From positions 1 to 23,390 of the IMG/VR virus record IMGVR_UViG_3300023170_000178: 23,390 bases of DNA; one strand, 5' to 3'. The position numbers were made by a program, and so were the translations under genes. Source of the stretch: a virus. Of this stretch, positions 7,460 through 14,597 are shown one piece after another. The notes beneath the pieces are model-generated. The model did not search any database. It was not told the origin of the DNA and saw only the letters and a program-made list of their open reading frames with translations. How positions within the stretch are numbered: the stretch's first letter is position 1; every line of letters begins with the position of its first letter.

Positions 7460-8704
7460 TCAGACTCTTTTCTTATATCTATTTATGAACTCTTTAATAT
7501 TTGACTTAGGACCTTTGTAAGGTTTTCCACCTGACTGAAGGTTGGTGTCATCTCCTTTGTTAAACCCAGGAGTCATATCAGCAGCATACTTAAAGTAACC
7601 AGTTGTGCCAGTCAAAGTGTTTGGTTTATCTTTAGTTCTCATCTTGCGGTCCATCTTGACCTCAGTGTACTCATTGAGATCTCTGATCCAAGACTTGAAC
7701 ATCATGTTGTTCTCAGTCACACAGATCAGATAATTGGTTCCACGTCTGATAACCTTACCAACCAAACCAGTGTTCAGGTTCTCAACCAACTGATCAACCT
7801 GGAAGATGTTACCATTCACATAATTTTCACGAAGATTCTTCCAGTCAAACTTAGGAGCAATCTCCCACAAGTTCCAACCTTCCTCAACCTTCATCTTCTT
7901 TCTGAGGATTTGGAAGGTGGATCGGATTGCCTTATCATCCATCTCCTTTGGCATTCCTGAACGGAATGTTTCCATGTCATTATCTGCTGCTGCCTTTCTC
8001 ATCTTAGAGGCAGACATTCCTTCTACACCCTCGGAATCCGCATCTCGATTACCCGCAGAGATCGTCTGAATCTCATCGAAGTTATAAAGATCGCCGTTGT
8101 ATTTCTGAGCCAGCGAGTCAAATTCTGACATCCTGTCCGAACCAACGACAATATTGACATTCTTGTAACCTTCTTCATCAGCAGTTCTCAATGCGTCAAA
8201 GATAGTTTTGATATCTTCATCGTTATGGATGCTGTCCGCGTGCTTGGGATACATCTTTTTCATCAACTCAACCTTGGTCTCAGGATCCAAAGGATTCTTC
8301 TTTGGATCATAAGAACGTGAAGGATAAACATACATGTCACCAGGAAGTGCTGCTGCTTTATCCAGAACTCTCTTGTGACCGATGGTTGGAGGATTGAATC
8401 TTCCAAACACCAGAGTTACTGTTTCGCCTTCTTTCTCTGGTTGTCCGTCTACTGGTTTCTTACTCTTGTCACCCTCTTCTGGTGCTCCCCCTCTCTGCGC
8501 TTTGGGTTCTTCTTCTTTTCCCTGTGCTGCTTGTTTAGGTTGTTCGCCTGCTTTTACAGGTACAAGACGATCCCCCTCAGTCTTGGCAACAAAGTTACCC
8601 TGACTGTCGTACCAGTTGCCAGGTCCTCTTGCTACTAAACCTTTGCGCTTCGCTTGATCAGCGACGCTCGAAGCTTCGGAGAAAAACCTTAGAAAACTTT
8701 TCAT
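7460..8704 (-). CDS. Probable packaged virion protein with nucleotidyltransferase-like (HIGH-type) domain
   Basis: The 414-aa protein has four parts. Residues 1-13 (MKSFLRFFSEASS) resemble a T4 capsid-targeting peptide with an h-S-E|A cleavage-like site. A small module at about 20-50 (GLVARGPGNWYDSQGNFV) follows, also seen in the 757-aa protein of this cluster. After a low-complexity linker (51-94) comes a cytidylyl/adenylyltransferase-like fold: the nucleotide-binding loop FGRFNPPTIGHKR (about 100-112, GHKR replacing HxGH), VVGSDR at 186-191, and MSASKMR (230-236) in the place of the ISSTxxR motif. The C-terminal ~125 residues hold a small beta domain (GLVGKVIRRGTNYLICVT) that I have seen in cyanophage structural proteins. 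The substrate cannot be predicted; NMN, nicotinate nucleotide and phosphopantetheine are all possible for the fold. A double late promoter lies upstream. Confidence 0.82.
   Translation of the reverse strand: MKSFLRFFSEASSVADQAKRKGLVARGPGNWYDSQGNFVAKTEGDRLVPVKAGEQPKQAAQGKEEEPKAQRGGAPEEGDKSKKPVDGQPEKEGETVTLVFGRFNPPTIGHKRVLDKAAALPGDMYVYPSRSYDPKKNPLDPETKVELMKKMYPKHADSIHNDEDIKTIFDALRTADEEGYKNVNIVVGSDRMSEFDSLAQKYNGDLYNFDEIQTISAGNRDADSEGVEGMSASKMRKAAADNDMETFRSGMPKEMDDKAIRSTFQILRKKMKVEEGWNLWEIAPKFDWKNLRENYVNGNIFQVDQLVENLNTGLVGKVIRRGTNYLICVTENNMMFKSWIRDLNEYTEVKMDRKMRTKDKPNTLTGTTGYFKYAADMTPGFNKGDDTNLQSGGKPYKGPKSNIKEFINRYKKRV
7490..7496 (-). promoter_or_regulatory. T4-like late promoter ATAAATA for the 548-aa gene
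   Basis: The minus strand reads CATAAATAGATA, about 35 nt upstream of the ATG at 7455. It lies inside the last codons of the preceding 414-aa gene. Spacing matches the other late promoters of the window. Confidence 0.65.
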
Positions 8705-8735
8705 TATAACTTGTGAAACGTTTCTTTCATCCTGA

Positions 8736-8746
8736 TATTTATTTAT
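8736..8746 (-). promoter_or_regulatory. T4-like late promoter(s) ATAAATAAATA for the 414-aa gene
   Basis: The minus strand reads GGATAAATAAATATC, giving two overlapping ATAAATA cores 32-42 nt upstream of the ATG at 8704. They overlap the last codons of the methyltransferase gene. Similar spacing elsewhere in the block supports function. Confidence 0.65.
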
Positions 8747-9612
8747 CCAAGAAATGAATCAAGTGTTACAGGACGCTCGTCATAATGACCATTGATCAGG
8801 TCATACATGATGCCATGCTCAAGATACTCATCGATGTTGCTGGAACGCAAACCCCAAGCAATGTCGTGAAGTCCAATGGATTGTGCTCCAGAAGCAAAAC
8901 GAGCAATCTTAGTCCAGTCATGCTGGAGGATCAGATCCTTACTTCCTTGCATCCAACGACCAGTGTTGTCATTGTAAGGACGACCATCAGGATAAGCAAG
9001 TCCCTCCAGAATCATTCCAGCAGTTGAACCCTGAGTGCGGAGATAATATTCCGCTTCGTCTTTAGGAACTTGCTTGAAGAACTCACCATAAGGTGTGTTA
9101 CCAAACTTCTTCCGTTTGTAATCACGACGTTCCCACATCTGGAAGCAAGTTCTTACAAACTTCTCCTGTCCATCAGGAAGAATGAAGACTTGATTGGGAA
9201 GAGTGTAATCACCAACAGGATGATAAAACTCATTGATGCGATCAATGCGTTGAACCTTACGGAAGCACTGTGGAAGAATGATCGCAACACGATCAGCAAA
9301 CTTTGTGGCATGATTGAGAATGTCACATGCCAGACCACCCAACCAACCAAATGGTGGATTGGTCAACACCAGGTCAAAATGTTCTGGTGGTTGTTCAAGA
9401 AAGTCACCAACACGATCCAGAGGATGCTCATACTGATTGAGATCCCAAACGGTAACATTATCAAGACCCTTAACCAGGTGTCCCTCACCACAGCAAGGTT
9501 CAAGGATTGATCCTTCCAACCAACCCGCTTCAGCAAGGATGTTATGAACAAACTCAACGTCTTTGGGGTGAGTAAAGTAAGCATCTGAAATGGATTCAGA
9601 AAACTTAGACAT
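8743..9612 (-). CDS. DNA methyltransferase, N6-adenine type (NPPF)
   Basis: This 289-aa protein has the S-adenosylmethionine-binding fold of class I methyltransferases. Motif I appears as LEPCCGEGHLVKGL at about 37-50. An acidic residue follows strand 2 (VTVWDLNQY, D57). Motif IV is DLVLTNPPFGW (80-90), and NPPF is the hallmark of amino-methyltransferases acting on adenine. The N-terminal segment ISDAYFTHPKDVEFV resembles the start of Type I/IIG-like phage methylases. No target recognition domain or cognate restriction gene is obvious, so the target sequence is unknown and it may be an orphan enzyme that protects phage DNA or modifies host DNA. An RNA or protein target cannot be ruled out. 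The ATG shares one base with the sigma factor stop (TGATG). There is no own promoter, so it probably lies on the late mRNA from 14606. Confidence 0.85.
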   Translation of the reverse strand: MSKFSESISDAYFTHPKDVEFVHNILAEAGWLEGSILEPCCGEGHLVKGLDNVTVWDLNQYEHPLDRVGDFLEQPPEHFDLVLTNPPFGWLGGLACDILNHATKFADRVAIILPQCFRKVQRIDRINEFYHPVGDYTLPNQVFILPDGQEKFVRTCFQMWERRDYKRKKFGNTPYGEFFKQVPKDEAEYYLRTQGSTAGMILEGLAYPDGRPYNDNTGRWMQGSKDLILQHDWTKIARFASGAQSIGLHDIAWGLRSSNIDEYLEHGIMYDLINGHYDERPVTLDSFLG

Positions 9613-10304
9613 CAGACAATCTCCACAAAATGATTCTTCAGTTTCGCAATTGCTTTGCGCTCAATCAAGGAGATGGCTGCATATGAAACTCCATATAGTT
9701 TAGCACACTCACGCTGAGTCTTAGCAAGTTCTCCGTCAACACCATAACGATGACACAAAATGTTATACTCTCGCTCTGTCAGAACATCCTTCATCTGATC
9801 CTTGACAGCATCCAGTTCGTCAATTTCATTGTTCGTGATGAGATAAGAAGTCACATCCTCCAGAGTGGAGTTTTCCCCATAGGATGCGTTCAGTGAAAGA
9901 ACGACAGGAATCTTACTCTTCTCTGCCATCAGACCCTGAGCATCGTGGTCTTTGTTGAGTTTGCGAATCTTCTCAGTCACATGAACGGGAACACGAATCT
10001 TACCGTGGTTGTTGGCATTATAACGACTGATGAAGCAATAAACCCAGTAATAAGAATAGGTGGAAAAACGACAACCCTCTTTGGGGTCGAACTTTTCAAT
10101 GGCACGCATGAGACCGAAGACACCCTCTTGGAACAGATCCTCATAGGAATACTGTTCATTTTTATAATACAACTTCTTAGCGAGTTTACCAACGAGACCC
10201 AGATTGCGGGTCACCATGGTGTCGAATGCCTTTTTGTCTCCTGCCTGTGCTGCTTTACACAACTCAAGTTCCTCAACATGTGACAGCAGGGTGCGTTTCT
10301 TCAT
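9612..10304 (-). CDS. Sigma-70 family RNA polymerase factor, bacterial-type
   Basis: This 230-aa protein has two conserved sigma regions. Region 2 spans about 25-107: the core-binding segment YEDLFQEGVFGLMRAIEKFDP is textbook, followed by the -10-contact segment RFSTYSYYWVYCFISRY, where the usual WWIRQAI has diverged to YWVYCFI. Region 4 is at about 170-228: LTEREYNILCHRYGVDGE, then a helix-turn-helix LAKTQRECAKLYGVSYAAISLIERKAIAKL. Region 3 is mostly missing. T4-like late factor gp55 of cyanophages is usually shorter and lacks a full region 4, so this is more like a host group 2/3 factor acquired by the phage. It could direct host RNA polymerase to late promoters or remodel host transcription. 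It overlaps the 757-aa gene by 4 nt (ATGA). Whether it is the only late factor cannot be told from this window. Confidence 0.9.
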   Translation of the reverse strand: MKKRTLLSHVEELELCKAAQAGDKKAFDTMVTRNLGLVGKLAKKLYYKNEQYSYEDLFQEGVFGLMRAIEKFDPKEGCRFSTYSYYWVYCFISRYNANNHGKIRVPVHVTEKIRKLNKDHDAQGLMAEKSKIPVVLSLNASYGENSTLEDVTSYLITNNEIDELDAVKDQMKDVLTEREYNILCHRYGVDGELAKTQRECAKLYGVSYAAISLIERKAIAKLKNHFVEIV

Positions 10305-12574
10305 GTAATGGGGTCTCGCAGCGAACGTTTTAGTCTCTCTATCCTATCACGACCTGATGGTTTTGTCAAGGTAATGGTCTCTTCTTGAATCCATTCTCCC
10401 TCATCGTAATAATTTTCAAAGATGAGTTTCTTGAACTTCGCTGCCTCTTTGGGTTGCATGTTCTGGTCAATCAACTTCTCGTCAATCAAACCATTGGCAG
10501 CGAGAGACTTGTAGAACATCTTCTCCCATGTTCCTTTCTCATTCAGTTTTCCTTTTGTGAAAACTGCATCCTCTTCTGCTTCTGCATCAGGTCCCATTTG
10601 AGACAATGCTGTGGTTCTGTCCCCCGCTTCATGGAAAAGACTGTTGTAATTTTCAATCATTTCCTTTCTCTTCCCCGCGTCCTGACCAATCATGTTCATA
10701 ATTAGAGGACGGAACAACTCCTTCTGAGTTTTGATTTGAGACCTGGTGAGTTTCCTATCCTTCACCATTCCCAATGCCTTTCTCATCTTGTCACCGAGAG
10801 CAACAGGAGTTTTCTTGATTCCATTTCTGTCCATTGCTTCACTCTCTGCCAATTCATTATCAAACAGAGTCTGAATTGCTTCAGGAGAGGCAGAACTTGT
10901 GAACTGTTTGTTCTTAATTACATTGTCTAACAGAGATGCAAGACCTTTGTTCTTTGCTTGGAATGCTTTGTCTGCTGCTTCTAGATCAACATAATCACTC
11001 TTTGTCTTTCCACCATGCTTGTTCTTAACATTATCAAGAAACTTATCCATGTGAAGGTCTGACTTTTCATTGTTCACACCAGTTGCAATCCACAACCAGT
11101 TCTTGGCATTCTCTCTTTCTTTGAGTTGCTCAAGAGTCACACCCTCTTCACCAGGTTCCATTGCATTGATTCCGCGAACGTGCTCAAGTTCCATGTAACG
11201 GGGGTCAAGCAGATTACCAGTATAACCATCACGACCACCCTGGTCAAGATAAAGTTTCAGCAACAGTTTCTTTCTTGCTGTGCTGCTGTTCGTTGTTCTG
11301 TTTTTATCACCCTCTCCACCATAATGAAGTTTAGCAGCAGGAATGTTCTTGATTGAACCATCAGGTTGAAGTGCCTTGAAGGATGTTCCAATGTTACCTG
11401 AACCAAGTGCGCCCTTGAACGAATCGGGAATGACTTTCCAAAGTGCTTCGACTTGCTCCATGGGAGTGTCAACAATCTTTCTGGAGTTGACAAACTTTTC
11501 GATGGTTTCTGGCGACCCATCACCATAACCATTCAGCAACATCTTCTGAACATCAGGATTCAACAGCTGTTGAGCATCCTCATAAAACATTGTTCTCTTA
11601 CCTTCACCATGACGGATTCTTCCGCTGTAAGTGTTGGCGAGTGCCATCACCGAAATGAATTGGTCTCTCATGTCTTCTTCAGACATGTCAGAGTCTGCCA
11701 CTTTACTCTTCATAATTTCCTGAATGGAATCACGAATTGGTTTCATCTTCTCATCGATGATTTCATCTTCCATATCAAAGGACTCTTTCAACTTACTCTT
11801 GAAATCATTAATGAGTTGTTGTCTTTCAGAAACAACATTGTCAGCCACTGTGTCCATAACTTCTTCAGAATCACCAAGGTCTTCGAGAGGTCCTTCGCTT
11901 CTAAGTTCATCCAATAATCCTTCCAGACCTTCAGGAATTTCATCCTCCTCTTCAATGTCTTCATCTTCAACTGCCTGGTCCAAAGTGATTGGTTCAGGTG
12001 CTTCTTTCTTTTCTTCTGGTTCTGGTTGTGCTGCCTCTTCTTCATCAGCAGCGGCAGCATCTTCTTCTGCCTGTGCTGCCATCTGTGCTGCCAGTTCTTT
12101 CTCTTCCTCGCGTCTGGCAATCAGTTGTTGTGCTTCTTCTCTCTTCTTTTGCTTCATGGATGCGTTCATAACATCCCAGCGACCACGAGAGAGCATCATG
12201 GCAACCTGCTCAACATCACCACTGTCCATCACTTCAGCAGAAGGACCACCAGGAACACGGCGACTTCCCTGTGGGTCAGCAAGTTCCGATTCTAGGTCCA
12301 TGGACTGCTGCGCTACTGCGTCAGCGTCCTTTCTCATCTGAGCAAAGTTCTTAGGACCCTTCTCTTCAGGTGCTTTCTTTTCAGCAGTTTCTTTGTCGGC
12401 AACCTTTTCCAGTTTGCCGTTTCTTACTTCATATCTCTGCCCGCTCTTATCGTCAACATAATGTCCAAATCGAATGTTGCGGAGACCAAGTTTCTGTGCT
12501 TGCATTTGAGCAAGACTTGGTTGCTTCTCTTCGGAGATCTGTCTTGCTTTTTTTAGATACTTGAAAACGTCCAT
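10301..12574 (-). CDS. Large acidic virion-type protein with HNH-like nuclease domain
   Basis: This is a 757-aa protein. Residues 1-16 (MDVFKYLKKARQISEE) look like a capsid-targeting helix with an I-S-E cleavage-like site. At about 28-56 is the same GxxYxDxxG...GKLxxV module found in the 414-aa protein. A long Glu/Ala/Asp-rich low-complexity region runs from about 145 to 240, and a helical middle section follows to about 430. A candidate HNH/McrA-like domain spans about 440-510: DQGGRDGYTGNLL, then MELEHV (catalytic-type E464-H465), then NWLWIATGVNNEKSD (N492, N501). The zinc cysteines of many HNH enzymes are absent, as also in Cas9-type HNH domains. The C-terminal ~250 residues are helical and unassigned. 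The call of a packaged nuclease is inference; the motif set is visible. The gene lies 1 nt after the 303-aa gene. Confidence 0.8.
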   Translation of the reverse strand: MDVFKYLKKARQISEEKQPSLAQMQAQKLGLRNIRFGHYVDDKSGQRYEVRNGKLEKVADKETAEKKAPEEKGPKNFAQMRKDADAVAQQSMDLESELADPQGSRRVPGGPSAEVMDSGDVEQVAMMLSRGRWDVMNASMKQKKREEAQQLIARREEEKELAAQMAAQAEEDAAAADEEEAAQPEPEEKKEAPEPITLDQAVEDEDIEEEDEIPEGLEGLLDELRSEGPLEDLGDSEEVMDTVADNVVSERQQLINDFKSKLKESFDMEDEIIDEKMKPIRDSIQEIMKSKVADSDMSEEDMRDQFISVMALANTYSGRIRHGEGKRTMFYEDAQQLLNPDVQKMLLNGYGDGSPETIEKFVNSRKIVDTPMEQVEALWKVIPDSFKGALGSGNIGTSFKALQPDGSIKNIPAAKLHYGGEGDKNRTTNSSTARKKLLLKLYLDQGGRDGYTGNLLDPRYMELEHVRGINAMEPGEEGVTLEQLKERENAKNWLWIATGVNNEKSDLHMDKFLDNVKNKHGGKTKSDYVDLEAADKAFQAKNKGLASLLDNVIKNKQFTSSASPEAIQTLFDNELAESEAMDRNGIKKTPVALGDKMRKALGMVKDRKLTRSQIKTQKELFRPLIMNMIGQDAGKRKEMIENYNSLFHEAGDRTTALSQMGPDAEAEEDAVFTKGKLNEKGTWEKMFYKSLAANGLIDEKLIDQNMQPKEAAKFKKLIFENYYDEGEWIQEETITLTKPSGRDRIERLKRSLRDPIT

Positions 12575-12575
12575 C

Positions 12576-13487
12576 TTAACTCCAGGGGTCTCCTGACATC
12601 TTTAGACTGCTTGAAAACTTCTCAGATTCAAATTTAAATCTCATTTTCAAGATTTTCTTTGTTCCTGCCTTGACACCGACAGAATCATTACCAACTCCCT
12701 CAAAGGAGATGTTATCTCTTCGGATTGCTCGAAGTTTGTCATTGTCAAGTGGGTCTTCCACAGTTGCCGAATAAGGACCCGATGTCCCTCTTCCCGTCAC
12801 TTTAACATAGGGAGGTTGAAGTTGCTCCGAGGCATCAATCCAAGAGTTAAGAATGTATTCCAATCTGGCACTCTGAGATAGAGTATTTAACTTTGTCAGT
12901 AAGACACCACGAATGTTGTTGAGAGCAGTTGCTGCTGCCTCATCTGCTTTTTGTTTAATCAGAGGGTTGGCACGAATCTCTTGCTTTCTTGTCTGTCTGT
13001 TACTCGAAAGACCATATTGTTGAGCAAATGCTTCACCAGCAGCGTCAACAGTGGATTTTAGAGAGATGTTCAAGTCTCTCTCAACAGTTCCCACACCAGG
13101 ATTCTTAAATCCAATATCACCGCTGCTGCTCGTGGACTTGGCGGACAAACCAAGAAACTTTCCACCAGCAAACTCTACCAACACATCAGTTGGATTCTTG
13201 CGCTGGTCAACATCATAACCAGTCACTGCTCGGAAAGAGAAACCAGGACGTGCTGTCCAATGAACTCCCCTTACGCCATTGTACCCATTTCGTCCTGCCC
13301 AAGCAAGAAACTGTTCTGCCATCACAGAAGCACGACCCATTTGTTGTTGGGCTTGCTGGGGGGTCAGCAGTTCCAGTTTCCTGTCAAACTGAGCTTTGGA
13401 TTGTGTGTCAGGGAAAGCACCGTTATTCAGTGCAAAGGCTGTGTAGATTTCATTGACATCAGCCAGGTCCGTGTTGTTGGCTGGCAT
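12576..13487 (-). CDS. Probable virion-associated protein with possible PD-(D/E)xK nuclease core
   Basis: This 303-aa protein starts MPANNTDLADVNEIYTAFAL, a helix similar in position to those of its cluster mates but without a clear protease site. A helical segment (VMAEQFLAWAGRNGYNGV, 55-72) is followed by HWTARPGF. Then comes NPTDVLVEF (D101), a glycine turn, and FLGLSAKSTS (S115-A116-K117). A D...(E/S)xK pair on adjacent strands is the core of PD-(D/E)xK nucleases, including the variant with Ser in place of Glu. GDIGFKNPG follows, and the C-terminal half is of unknown fold. The family is not recognised by name. A nuclease would fit the adjacent HNH-like gene, but a DNA-binding structural role is equally possible. 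It starts 10 nt after the 356-aa gene. Confidence 0.75.
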   Translation of the reverse strand: MPANNTDLADVNEIYTAFALNNGAFPDTQSKAQFDRKLELLTPQQAQQQMGRASVMAEQFLAWAGRNGYNGVRGVHWTARPGFSFRAVTGYDVDQRKNPTDVLVEFAGGKFLGLSAKSTSSSGDIGFKNPGVGTVERDLNISLKSTVDAAGEAFAQQYGLSSNRQTRKQEIRANPLIKQKADEAAATALNNIRGVLLTKLNTLSQSARLEYILNSWIDASEQLQPPYVKVTGRGTSGPYSATVEDPLDNDKLRAIRRDNISFEGVGNDSVGVKAGTKKILKMRFKFESEKFSSSLKMSGDPWS

Positions 13488-13497
13488 CTGTCAAACC

Positions 13498-14568
13498 TCA
13501 CTTCTGCTTTTTCTCGATCTCTTTGCTCATCTTGGCAATTTGAGCGATGCTCAGATTACCAGTTCCAGTGAAACCAGGCTTCGAAGGATCTGGTTGCTTA
13601 GAATGAGTGCGATCTTTCTTACCTGCTTGATCGGGTTCACGCTGGTAACCTTCGTCCCAGGAGTTAACGATGGCATCGATTCTTGCCTGCTCTTCGGCAG
13701 AGAAAGTGACTCCTTCCTTTACACCCTTGTCCTTGGCAATCGCTTTGCCGATGGCCTTGCGACGCTTGGCAAGATACTTATCGGAGGAATCGGTGTCACC
13801 ATCGTTGTCGATGTCAGCGTCTTCCTGACCGACGGGATCCAGTTTTTCGTAGATTCCTTTGTAAGCAGATGCCCACTCGGTTCTGATCTTCGAAGGAACA
13901 CCCAGGATGTTCTCTTCCTTGAACTGTGGGTGATCATCCAGTTTCATGCCACGCTTCTTCTCAAGGCGTGCTTTCTGCTCGGCAGAGTTGTTACCACGGA
14001 TGTTCAGAGTCTTCTGCTTCAGTCTCTCTTTAGCAGCATCTCTTTCCTTCTGAGGGATCTCAAATCCCTTGATGTCCATGGTGCCTTCCAGCATCTTAGC
14101 GAAACCTTCCAGGACATTCTTTCTGTCCAGAGCAACACAGGCTTCATGAATCTTGGAGTTACCGTGCTCGTGAGAAATCTTACCCTGCCACTTCTCGACC
14201 AGAGGCTTGCTGTCACGATACTCAATGAAGCGAAGTTCTGCTTCTTCAGGTGCTCTCTCGGTCACCTTGTTGAAGGTTGTGTCAAATGCTTCGGCAAGTC
14301 TTGTTACCTTGGCAACACGCAAAGGTGATGAATCCTTATCTACGCTCTCTTCCAGGATTGATGCGACTGCTTCAAATGCATCTCCAGCGGAAACTCCCTC
14401 AAGGAAGAGTGCCTCAACGATGTCTTCAGCAACGAGGACCAGATCTTCTTTGGTCAGTTGAGTCAGATCCATTACAGAGATCTCATCTCTTGACTCATTA
14501 AGTTGTTGATTGACATCGGCATTATGCACAGCAGCATAAGCTCTGTACAGATGGCTCATATCGGACAT
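13498..14568 (-). CDS. Probable cyanophage virion/internal structural protein with EF-hand-like loop
   Basis: This 356-aa protein begins MSDMSHLYRAYAAVHNADV, a beginning I associate with cyanophage virion proteins of unknown role. The N-terminal helix is followed by Q22-L23-N24-E25|S26, a good match to the T4 gp21 prohead protease consensus. An acidic helical region (30-75) comes next, then basic/helical segments. A loop at 252-263 (DIDNDGDTDSSD) has aspartates at EF-hand positions 1, 3, 5, 7 and 12 with Gly at 6, so it may bind Ca2+. The lysine-rich, proline-containing C-terminus suits a DNA-facing or head-internal protein. It is the first gene of the late block and has its own TATAAATA promoter 31 nt upstream. 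The head location is inference from composition, promoter and cleavage-like site. Confidence 0.82.
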   Translation of the reverse strand: MSDMSHLYRAYAAVHNADVNQQLNESRDEISVMDLTQLTKEDLVLVAEDIVEALFLEGVSAGDAFEAVASILEESVDKDSSPLRVAKVTRLAEAFDTTFNKVTERAPEEAELRFIEYRDSKPLVEKWQGKISHEHGNSKIHEACVALDRKNVLEGFAKMLEGTMDIKGFEIPQKERDAAKERLKQKTLNIRGNNSAEQKARLEKKRGMKLDDHPQFKEENILGVPSKIRTEWASAYKGIYEKLDPVGQEDADIDNDGDTDSSDKYLAKRRKAIGKAIAKDKGVKEGVTFSAEEQARIDAIVNSWDEGYQREPDQAGKKDRTHSKQPDPSKPGFTGTGNLSIAQIAKMSKEIEKKQK

Positions 14569-14597
14569 GATTCTACCAATAACTTTTATCGTTATTG

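Noticed and set aside
9070-9510. 146-codon plus-strand open frame
   Set aside because: Opposite the methyltransferase, which carries clear motifs I and IV; no independent support.
11724-12341. 205-codon plus-strand frame, very Ser-rich
   Set aside because: Antisense of the Glu/Ala-rich region of the 757-aa protein; poly-Ser results from reading GAA/GCA-type codons backwards.
13453-14328. 291-codon plus-strand open frame
   Set aside because: Lies opposite the 356-aa protein gene, which has a late promoter, a ribosome-coupled context and family-like N-terminus. The Leu/Ser/Phe-rich translation is typical of an antisense shadow.
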